Assembly: GCA_021292165.1 (NCBI GenBank)
Contig: CM037877.1
Span: forward strand, 129,078,274-129,142,273
Reading direction: 5' to 3'
Source: Shinisaurus crocodilurus
Taxonomy: Eukaryota > Chordata > Lepidosauria > Squamata > Shinisauridae
Length of the DNA: 64,000 nt
Below are positions 11,501 through 22,800 of this stretch, piece by piece. The translations under genes and the position numbers were made by a program. Every line of letters begins with the position of its first letter. Position 1 is the first letter of the stretch. Below the pieces are notes generated by a model. It saw only the letters and a list, made by a program, of their open reading frames with translations, was not told the origin of the DNA and did no database searches.

Positions 11501-14500
11501 CGATAGGCTGGAGCGCTGGGCAGAAAACAACAGAATGAAATTTAATAGGGATAAATGCCAAGTGCTGCACCTAGGGAAAGGAAACCAAATACAGAGTTAC
11601 AGAATGGGGGACACTTGGCTCAACAATACCACAAGTGAGAAGGATCTTGGAATTGTTGTAGATCACAAACTGAATATGAGCTAGCAATGCGATGTGGCTG
11701 CAAAGAAGGCAAATGCTATTTTGGGCTGCATTAATAGAAGTATAGCTTCCAAATCGCGTGAAGTGATAATTCCCCTTTACTCTGCACTGGTTAGGCCTCA
11801 TCTTGAGTACTGTGTCCAGTTCTGGGCACCACACTTTAAGAAGGACGTAGACAAACTGGAGAGGGTTCAGAGGAGGGCAACAAGGATGATAAAGGGACTG
11901 GAAACAAGGCCCTATGAGGAGAGACTGAAAGAACTGGGCATGTTTAGCCTTCAGAAGAGGAGACTGAGGGAAGATATGATAGCACTCTTTTTTATTTATT
12001 TATTATATTTATACCCCGCCTTTTTTCCTGCAAGGAACCCAAGGCGGCTTACATAATCCTCCTCCTCCTCTCCATTTTATCCTCACAACAACCCTGTGAG
12101 GTAGGTTAGGCTGAGAGTCAGTGACTGGCCCAAAGTCACCCAGTGAGTTTCATGGCCGAGTGGGGACTAGTACCCGGATCTCCTGAGTCCCAGTCTAACA
12201 CTCTAACCACTACGCCACACTCTTCCAGTACTTAAAGGGTTGTCTCACAGAGGGCGGCCAGAATCTCTTCTCGAACATCCCAGTTTGCAGGACACGGAAT
12301 AATGGGCTCAAGTTACAGGAACCCAGATTCCACCTAAACATCAGGAAAAATTTCCTGACTGTCAGAGCAATAAGACAATGGAACCAACTACCTAGGGAGG
12401 TGGTGAGCTCTCCCACTCTGGAGGCATTCAAGGTGTGGCTGGACAGCCATCTGTCGGGGATGCTTTGACCTGGATTCCTGCATTGAGCAGGGGGTTGGAC
12501 TCGATGGCCTGGTAGGCCCCTTCCAACTCTACTTTTCTATGATTCTATGGGCATCCTTTTTTATTTACCTGAGTAGCTCTTAATGAGTAAGCAGCATAAC
12601 CATTCAACACAATATTATCAATAGTCCAGGTTTCCTGCATCAGTATAATATCAAAAGAACAAATGTATTGGAAAAACAAATGATCCCTACTCTTATCATG
12701 CCACTCCACAATACTCCAGGAGATTATTCTTAAACAAGAGTTCTCCTGGGACAATAGACATCAGTCTGCAAGACTTATAAGATTCATAATTCCTTCTTTA
12801 TTCCTCCAAATACACACATTGCAGTTAATTCCTATCTTTATAGGAATCAAAGCTTGCTGCAGTTCAGGAGTAGGCTTATTTTGGGGGGACCACCTACTTG
12901 TTTACTCTGGCCTTCCCCTGATTTTGTGTGTGTGAGTGTGTGTTTGTTTTTATTGTTGGTTTTTAGATAGACTGATTCTGTTTCATAAAAACAACTATTT
13001 TATTGTTGTAAGCTGCCTTGGGAGGGCTCCTGCCCCGAAAGGTAGTCTAGACATACCGGTATTTTAAATAAATAAATAGTCTGTATTAAGCACATGTGGT
13101 AAGCGAATTGTACTGTAATGTTTTCGATAATGTTGTCGATCATTTTCTCTATCTTGGCAGCTATCTTTCTGTTATAGCTAACATTCACAGTGAAATCCAG
13201 CATCGTTTGAGCTCCGCAAGTGCCGCATTTTCTCGAATGAAACATAGTGTTCGAGGATCGGGATATCTGTAAGGAGACCAAAACGCTGGTTTATGAAGCC
13301 ATTGTATTACCAACTTTATTGTATGCCTGCGAAACATGGACTATCTATAAACGTCACTTCCACCTCCTTGAAAGATTTCATCAATGTTGCCTCCGGAAAA
13401 TCCTGCGAATTACTTGGGAAGATAGGCGAACAAATGTCAGTGTACTGGAAGAAGCAAAGACTACTAGCGTTGAAAAAATGATCCTTCAGCGCCAACTTCA
13501 ATGGACCGGTCATGTTGTTCGAATGTCTGACTGCCGTCTCCCAAAGCAGTTACTTTATTCCCAACTCAAGGATGGAAAGCGGAATATCGGTGGTCAGTAT
13601 AAGAGGTTTAAAGATGCTCTTAAGACTAATATAAAAAAATGCAATATAAACATCGAAAACTGGGAAGCTCTGGCCCATGAACGATCTAAATGGAGGTTGG
13701 CCTTTCACAAAGGTTCCATGGACTTTGAAGAAGGCCGAGTGCAAGGTGAAAGGGAGAAACGTGCTAAGTGAAAAGCACGTCAAACGAATCCTTTACAGGA
13801 CCATCTTCCATCTGGTAACCTGTGTCCTCACTGTGGGAAGCTGTGTGGATCTAGAATTGGCCTCCACAGTCACTTACGGACCCATCGCTAGAGTCTACAC
13901 AATTTTTTAGAATTTCCTCCTTTTATAATTTTCTTTCTGTAATTTTATCCTGGAAGACAATCTTACTCGGTCACGAGTGATCGCCTACTACTCCTGATGT
14001 TTTCCTGCTCCACAATATTTTTTATTATTGTATCGCTTTGCCGATTTTATGTTGCCATAGTGCTATTGTTCAGTCAGTGACATTAGGTAAGGAACACTGA
14101 CAAGATGCCAGTATCAATATCAAGTTGCATTAAAAAGATTCGTAGAGGGAAAAAATCAGGTTGTTAGCATTTCTTGTTCTTAATAACTTTCAAAGAAATA
14201 CTGTCCTATCTGTATTTGATTTGCTGAACTTCTACCCTATTTTTATTGAGTGGACTATAGCTTCACATACTTGCACTTTCTTCCAATGTGCTTCTGGACT
14301 ATGACCCTCTACACTGTTATGTCCCCATAAAGTCAGTACGTGTTAGATTTGCATGCCACAAAGTTTAAAAGAACACACTTTTTCATCTTAAAATAGTTTA
14401 CCCACTACTACCATCAGCAATATTTAGAACTAATCAAAAGAACACTCAAGGCAGCACTGATCACATAATTACAATTACAAATTTATCATCAGTTCATCTA

Positions 14501-17500
14501 TTTTGCTTGAGTATTTTCTTTCCTACACCAAACTTGGCATAGGTTATAACGTGTCAAAGGCCATATGATTCATGTGATAGCAGACCTATTGCCTGTAGTT
14601 TATCTTTTATAAATGGAACACACATTCCCACAAATGAACATTCAAGTTGATGGTTAATTTTGTTTCTCCAGGATTTCCAGAAGAGGTAGACCAGCAAAGT
14701 CTGCAGTCCTGTTGTATCAACCTTGTGTACATCAGATTTGGGGCTGATTTGGTTGTACCAGTGCTTCATAACTCTGAAATACAATTAATTCTTTTTCTGA
14801 TGCAAATATCAACAGCTGAATTAAACTGACCAGAAATTGTATTGCTTATTCTGACAAAGATCTTCTCAAAATCTGCAAAGTCACTCCAGGAGGACTGGAA
14901 CATATGCATGAAACGGTTAACACAGAGATTTTCCATTCTAAAAGAAATGAAAACAAAACACGACATGGTTATTGTCTATGATCTGTTTCTCTTCCATCCC
15001 TTCCCCCAACAACTTTCACTTTTCCCATCTCCACTTTACTCTGGCTTGAAATTCTCAGAAAAGAAGGACACAGATTAAATGGAAGTTTCAAACATATGGA
15101 GCTTGAGACCCTCTTTGAAATTTATTCTACCTTCTGGGTCACCTTCAACCCAGCACCTACCACCTGTTCCACAGCCAAATATGCAGAGACCTGCTGCCAA
15201 GTGAAAATATCTGTGAATTGGGACCCTGATCCAACAGTGTTAGAATAGAGAATAGGATATATTTTCTCTCTTCTTCTAAAGCTACACATACACAGAAATA
15301 CCATTAGGACAAATCAGCAGCTCTTCCAAAATCAGGTTGGGATGCTGCAGCAAGTGGGAAGAGCAGTCACCTGCATAAATCCCAAGTAAATCCATGAGGA
15401 TTCTCTACTAAAAATCCACCAGTGTCTTCACTGGTGAGGGAAGGAAGGCTCCATCTGCATCCAGACCCTTCCTATCCCTCCCTGGAACTTTGTGTTCCCT
15501 TTCCAGCTGTTTCATGTCCCCCATGAGAACCTGCCCCACACTTTGAAAACCAGCTCATTACATGCTAATGCATGTTCAATGCCCCAATCCTCCCCCCCCC
15601 CAGAAGCAAAGTTGTTTTAGAAGGGGAGAATTTAGAGTAGAGAACCCACAAGGTCCCTGTGTGAAGATTTTCTGCTCTAAATGGTGAGGGCAGCAAACAT
15701 TTGAAACCCAGCAGGAGGAAAAGCAACTGGCGGTGATTTACAGGAAGGAAGCAGCAGGTGAAGAAAGGTTAAGCACACCCTCCCTTCCTGCTGCTTTTCT
15801 GCTGAACACCTCATCCTCCTGCAACAACATTTCTCTTTTTAAAAAGGTGTTGGGGTACTGTTACATGCATTGGCATTTAGTCACCGTGATTTTTAAAGGG
15901 CTCACGTAACATCTGCCCTTAAGGAGCTGCACTGGTTTCTTGTTTGTTTCCAGGCTCAATTCAAAGTACTGCCCTAAATGGCTTTGGTCTAGGACAGTGT
16001 TCTCCAACCTTGGGTCCCCAGATGTTTTTGGCTTACAACTCCCAGCTATGCTGGCTGGGGCATGCTGGGAGTTGTAGGCCAAAAACATCTGGGGACCCAG
16101 GGTTGGAGAACACTGGTCTAGGATCTCTGAAGGAAGACATCTTCCTTCTTATAGCAGGCCATCATGCTCACTGTTTCTCCTTTTCAGGAGGCAGTGTTGT
16201 AGATAACAAGATCTTGGGCCTTCTCTATATTTATACCAACCTCTGAAACAATAGAATCATAGAATCATAGAAAAGTAGAGTTGGAAGGGGCCTACAAGGC
16301 CATCGAGTCCAACCCCCTGCTCAATGCAGGAATCCAGGTCAAAGCATCCCTGACAGATGTCTGTCCAGCTGCACCTTGAATGCCTCCAGATTAGGAGAGC
16401 CCACCACCTCCCTAGGTAGTTGATTCCATTGTCTTATTGCTCTAACAGTCAGGAAATTTTTCCTGATGTTTAGGTGGAATCTAGGTTCCTGTAACTTGAG
16501 CCCATTATTCTGTGTCCTGCAAACTGGGATGATCGAGAAGAGATCCTGGCCCTCCTCTGTGTGACATCCCTTCAAGTACTGGAAGAGTGCTATCATATCT
16601 CCCCTCAGTCTCCTCTTCTGAAGGCTAAACATGCCCAGTTCTTTCAGTCTCTCCTCATAGGGCCTTGTTTCCAGTCCCTTTATCATCCTTGTTGCCCTCC
16701 TCTGAACCCTCTCCAGTTTGTCTACATCCTTCTGAAAGTGTGGTGCCCAGAACTGGACGCAGTACTCAAGATGAGGCCTAACCAGTGCTGAGTAAAGGGG
16801 AATTATCACTTGGTGTAATACTCACGCCTTGGTGTAATTCAAAATGAAGTCAACTCCTTTTTCACTGTCAAATTGGATGTTGCGAGGCAACTCCTTGTGA
16901 GATTTGCCATCTATGTTCAACGGAAAGCCTGGGTGCCATTCTGCCCATCTGATTAAAAATAAAAAGAAGTGTTGAATAGCACTTTCTCCTCATATGATTT
17001 CCATGACTGAGAATCATGTAACTAAACTATTATACGTATTTCCAGATTAATCAGACAGAAATCATGATCACTTCCTTGTTCCATATTCACAAACACCAAG
17101 ACATGAGACATATGTTCTCAGCAATAGGGATGTAGTCCTGGTGGGATGCAGCAGGATTTGTTCCTGCACCTATTTGACAGCCAAGTGTTTGACATCACAT
17201 GCAAGGAGAGCCCGTACCATTTCCTCTCCTGACGTTTTGAAGTAGCTATTCCACCTCTCAATTTGATCCCTCCGCCATCCACCTTTATTACTTACCTTCT
17301 TACAGGTTTATGAGGTGGCAAAGGTGGTTTTCCTCTCCTGATCCTTTGTTGTACTTTAAAAGTCAAGGTGTAGGTTGACTGAGATATTGATAGCACTGAG
17401 GGGAAGTAGGAATGCGATTATGCAGTGTCGTTCCCTTCCCTTTTCCTTTCAGCACCATTTTCAAAACAGCAGCCCTGCGGATTGATCTCTCAGTGTCAAA

Positions 17501-19807
17501 GCCATAGCTTGGCTTTTCAAATACAACAAAAGGAGGAAAAATAAGAAAAGTACCGTATTTTTCCGTGTATAAGACGCCCCCATGTATAAGACGCACCCCA
17601 CTGGGCAGTTTCGCAACCGTGCGGTTCTCTCCTCGGCTTACTTCCATGTATAAGACGACCCTCAATTTTTAGTCTAACGATTTTAGGAAAAAGTATAGTC
17701 TTATACATGGAAAAATACTGTAACTCACCTTCACTACCTTGTAAATGGCTAAATCCCTGCTCCCAAAAGCCAAACTATTTTCACTACCCACCCCAATTGA
17801 TTATCTCCTTTGCAAGGGGGCAAAGGCTATGGAAATGGTGAGGGGGTGTTTCTTCTTCACCCAGCCTCCAGAGTGGTTGCTCCAAATATTTTTCAAAAGG
17901 GCACCTTTGGCCCAGGGCAGCCTCTGCAGGCATTGGATTGGTGGGTGATGTGAAGGGCTTTCAGCAAATGCAAGTGTTATGCTTTGTCACCTGCTTTATT
18001 TGTCCCTTCTTATATATTTTTCCATCTGCCCCATTTCCCAGGGTCTCTTCTCTCCCACCCTAGTCCAGGATCACTTGTCTGCAGATTTCTCTTCCCCCAT
18101 TTTTGCTTCTTTGGATGGGGGTGGGGAGAGAAGAGCTGGAGAATAAAAAATACATGATTCACTTGTCTTAAAACCTGCAATCTTGGAAAATACCCAAGGA
18201 AGTGAGAATGGAACATCCTGGCCCTCCATCCAAGTTCGTCTGCAGCTAACAGTCAGTAGCTAACACCACTAACATAGCAGTCTTAAATTTAGGACTATCT
18301 ATAAATGTCATTTCCACCTCCTTGAAAGATTTCATCAACAATGCCTCCGGAAAATCCTGTGAATTACTTGGGAAGATAGGCGAACAAATGTCAGTGTACT
18401 GGAAGAAGCAAAGACTACTAGTGTTGGAACAATGATCCTTCAACGCCAACTTCAATGGACCGGTCATGTTGTCCGAATGTCTGACTGCTGTCTCCCAAAG
18501 CAGTTACTTTATTCCCAACTCAAGGATGGAAAGTGGAATATTGGTGGTCAGTATAAGAGGTTTAAAGATGTTCTTAAGGCTAATCTAAAAAAATGCAATA
18601 TTATAATTGAGAACTGGGAAGCTCTGGCCCATGAACGCTCTAACTGGAGGTTGGCCTTTCACAAAGGTTCTATGGACTTTGAAGAAGCCTGAGTGCAAGG
18701 TGAAAGGGGATCACAGTCGAATCCCGCTTCTGTACTGTGTTTCTTTGCTCTTGCTTCAACAGTGCTTGAACGGAGCAGGGTCGCGGCCGACACACTCTTA
18801 ATTTCTTAGCCAGCCAGTCCAACTCAGCTGAAGTCGACTTGCGCCATGACCTCCCAGATCCGCCAGAACTACCACGCTGATAGCGAAGTGGGCGTGAACT
18901 GCTTGGTCAACCAGTTCCCCATGCCACTACAACTACCTGTCCTTGGGTTTCTATTTCACCCGGGATGATGTGGCGCTCTCCAAGTTTTCATCATTCTTCC
19001 AGCACCTTTCTGAGGAGAAACATGAGCAAGCAGAGAAGCTCTTGACTTTCCAAAACCACCGTGGGGGTAGAGTTGTCCTACAGGATGTCAAAAAACCAGA
19101 TCAGGATGAATGAAAGAATGGAGCTGCTGCCATGGGAGTTGCCCTTCAGCTGGAGAAGACCGTGAACAAGGCTCTGCTGGAGTTGCACCAAGTTGCTTCA
19201 CGCCACACAGATCCCCATCTGTATGACTTCCTGGAGACTCATTACCTTAATAAGGAGGTGAAGCTGATCAAGAAGCTGGGTGACCATGTGACCAACCTGA
19301 AGTGTGTGTGTGCCAGCGAGGACAGCCTTGGTGAATACCTCTTTGAGTGTCCCACCCTAGGGCGAGTCCAGCGACTGAGCCTTGAGGTGCTGCCTCCCCC
19401 CAACTCCAGCTGCCTTGTAGTCCAAGTGTGTTGGTGACTTATTTAGCCTGTATTGAAAGCTGACTGCTCAATAAATAAGGGCCTCTATACCCATCCATCC
19501 TTTTTTTGAGAGAGAGAGCGAGAGAGCGGGGGAGTTGTTTGTAACTGGCATTAAATAAACTTGGCAAGGTGAAAGGGAGAAACATGCTAAGCGAAAAGCA
19601 CGTCAAACGAATCCTTTACAGGACCATCTTCCATCTGGTAACCTGTGTCCTCACTGTGGGAAGCTGTGTGGATCTAGAATTGGCCTCCACAGCCACTTAC
19701 AGACCCATCACTAGAGTCTACACAATTTTATACAATTTCCTCTTTATATAATTTTCTTTTTGTAATTTTATCCTGGAAGACAATCTTACTCGGTCACGAG
19801 TTATCGC

Positions 19808-19852
<45 letters not shown>

Positions 19853-22800
19853 AAATTTAGGATTTATTAACATTATCTGGCAAGGATCTTGTGCGATTAA
19901 TAGTTGCGCAACATGCAAAAACATAGAAGATGAAACTTTTTCCACCATTTTTTTTCCTTGTTGGGATAAGGACATTTTCCTGCTAATTTCTGCCTGCTAG
20001 AAAGTTGGCAACCCAATCTGAATATGGTCATCACTTGGAGGACATCACTGGGCCAAAGTGGTGTCTTTTGCTGGAGCTTATGTTTTCGGGCTGCCTGCAG
20101 GTATTCTAAATTCTAGTGATCTGTATGCACCTGGATGCGGTGTGCCACACATTCTAATAAATGTCACCATGTTTCAAATGCGGCCTTAACTATACCCAGA
20201 TAGTATAGTTCCACTTAGTGGAATTAAACTTGTGGGAATAGTAAGCACAGGGAAGTAAAGACTGGTCATGTTTAGAGGGTTGGAGTAGATGCTGGAGAAT
20301 AGGTTTGGAGGTGAATGCTTTCTTGAGATATTGGAATGTCTGTTGAGCCCCTGCACCCCATTGAAATGGCACAAAGAATCAGAGCAGATTGGAAATAGGG
20401 GCTGTTAGTTCAGCAAAGCCAGGTATGAATCGGCGGTAATAATTGACGACGTCCAGGAGGCACTGAACATCCTTGAGTCCTCAAGGCACCTGCCATGACA
20501 TTATCTCCACCTTTGCAGGTTCCATATCGATTCCGGCAGGAGAAATACGATGTCCTAGGAAATCCACTGATGTGAGAGCAAATGTCACCAGCCAACTCCT
20601 CCTGAAATTAGTCCATCAGGGCTGCTTCGTTCCACTCTAAATTCTGGGACACCAGGCAGAACTCATTTGTGTCATCAACAACTGATTTTCTTCCCTGATG
20701 GAGTCGCCTGATGTTGCAGTCAGCAGTTTCAGCCTTTGGGGGTCCTTATAGAACCGGTGCATCTCTGTTGTAAAACAGTAAAATCTGACAGGAGCGGGCT
20801 CAGCTGCAACAGATAAGGAATCGCTCACTCGGCCCCATCAGTAGGCTGATCAGAAATTCCACCCTGGTCTGGTCATCAGGGAAATGCTCAGGATGCAGAT
20901 TCATATAAAGAATACACTGGGGCCAGGAAGGTTGGGAACCTTTCAGTCAAACCATCAAACTTTTCAGGTGTCACCACAGGACAGTTTCGTCAGGGAGGCA
21001 GAAATGCATATAGTTGCATGGGTGGTGGTTGGGCCAACTGGGCCTGGAGAACAGTGACCTCCTCTTAAGGAAGGCCTTCAGCTGGGCTGCCTGGTTCTTT
21101 AAGAGGAGGTTCTCTTGTGCTGAAGCCTCCATCTCTGCAAGGGGAGGAACAAATTGGCCTGCTATGGCTGTATCAAGCTCAGCTCTGGGGCAAAATAGGG
21201 GCAAATACATTTAGCAAAGTCATTGGACAAGCAAAAGGTCAAAGCATAGTTTTAGGGTCAAATCATGGGTCTAAAGGTCAGCAGCACAAGAAATCAGTCC
21301 TTGACTCTTAAATGGACCTTTTCTTGAGAGTAGACTTTTACTCTCAAGGAGCCTGGTTGCAGTTAGTATCGAGGTGCCTGCTTCGCTTCTGAGTGGTTGC
21401 CTGTACCTCCATTGTCATGCCCCCACTGGAAGACTCCTCCTTGGAGGAAGAGCTAGAGGACCAGGAACTAGCTGCAACCAGCAATGTCCAGAATCTTCCA
21501 GTAGACCAGAAGGAGCCCAGGCCCTCAGGGGTGACTTTCATGAGGGCATCACCTGTGGAGGACAAGGACTCTGCCTCACAGGCAGAGAAACTCCCAAGCA
21601 CTCAGGAGAGCCACCACCTGAAAAGATAGGAACTCAGAAAGAGTGCTAGACTGAGCCAGAGGCCTGCTTGTGAGAAAAGGTCTACTTGCACATAAGAGGC
21701 TTGCTCACAAGGAGGACCTTTTCAGCTACAGTCACTAACAGCTAACAGCTGAGGCTTCTGTGTGGCTCTGAAAGCCTGTACATGAAAACAGCAGTGTAAG
21801 GCTGAGAGAGTTGCTGGAAACAATATTTACCAGATCTTCTTGAATCCAGTTTCCCTTGCCTTGACCAATTCCTGGGTACTTCTGGAGTGAACTCTGACTC
21901 TCCTTCTGCCTACCCCTTGTCTGTTGTGTTGCCTTGGAATCTTGTTGCCTGTGACCTGGACTGTTGAGACCTTGCCTTTTGCCTGATCCCTGTTTGTGCT
22001 GACCACCTTGGAATTCTTGGACCCTTGAACCTGCAACTGCTAGGCTCAGACTCAAGAAACTTGACATCCATCTTCTGGAGCCGGCACGATCTAGAGCTAG
22101 GCAGATGCTTGGCCTCCTCCTCTGACCCCATAGGCGAGGTACAATCCTCAGAGGTCCTATCTGGTGGTTCCTCAGGGTCCACCGCTGTTGAAGGGCCTGC
22201 TGTAGCTTCCCTACTGATGCCAGAGGTGCCTGGGGTCTAACTAGGGTCAGAGGGTCCCACAAGGTGCTTATACACTCTGTAATGTCAGGGTCTCTGTCCA
22301 AAGAGTCATCTGGGCCTGGGTCAGGCATGACAGACCTTTGCCTCTGGAATGGTTGGTGACTTAGATTAAATACCTGTTCTTTCTTTTTCAGAGTAGTACA
22401 GATTGAGACAAACATTTGCTGATACACAGAGAGCCATACATAGATGAGAGGAGCAACACCTTCATGGGAATTGCCCTTTACCCACCAGCCCTAATTATTC
22501 CTCTACAGCAGCCATGTGAAGGGATCCCAAGACACAAGCCCCGCCCCCCTTCTGGGAATCCTTGGGCAATGAGAAAAGGGGGAAATGTTCTTGCTCTGTT
22601 GATTATTTTAATTTTAACTGGTTTTGATACAAAGCAGGTTAATGTGAGAAATGCACTGAAGACTCTTTAACAATACAGTCACTATGCTATGTATAATAGA
22701 CATTAAGGTACAAATTACTGTTTAAAGCTGGCTGGGGCATGCTGGGAGTTGTCGGCCAAAAACATATGGGGACCCAAGGTTGGAGAACACTGCTTTAAAG

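Larger units (their letters stand above)
9417..12754 (-). mobile_element. I/Vingi-like LINE, split by a CR1 insertion
   Basis: Minus-strand pieces in the correct order: an endonuclease start at 12545-12754 ([14 protein letters not shown]), a linker region (10706-11090), RT at 9717-10700 ([16 protein letters not shown], then [17 protein letters not shown]) and a C-terminal part at 9417-9650 ([12 protein letters not shown]). The APE-type endonuclease plus RT make it a non-LTR retrotransposon. The [13 protein letters not shown] box and [11 protein letters not shown] motif suggest the I/Vingi group, a judgement from memory. The plus-strand CR1 at 11118-12541 separates the endonuclease from the RT. 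Confidence 0.7.
18290..19855 (+). mobile_element. RTE-like LINE copy split by a ferritin retrocopy
   Basis: 18290-18708 and 19564-19855 together match the element at 13150-13990 and end in a (CTA)n tail. The insertion at 18709-19563 is flanked by the duplicated LINE sequence GCAAGGTGAAAGGG, so the retrocopy landed after the LINE. Confidence 0.8.

Noticed and set aside
18847..19437. Possible working ferritin heavy chain gene
   Set aside because: Intronless, flanked by a target duplication inside a LINE, and frameshifted at least twice.
21735..22427. A 230-codon minus-strand open frame
   Set aside because: No recognisable domain; low-complexity Gln/Ser composition inside probable LTR-derived sequence.
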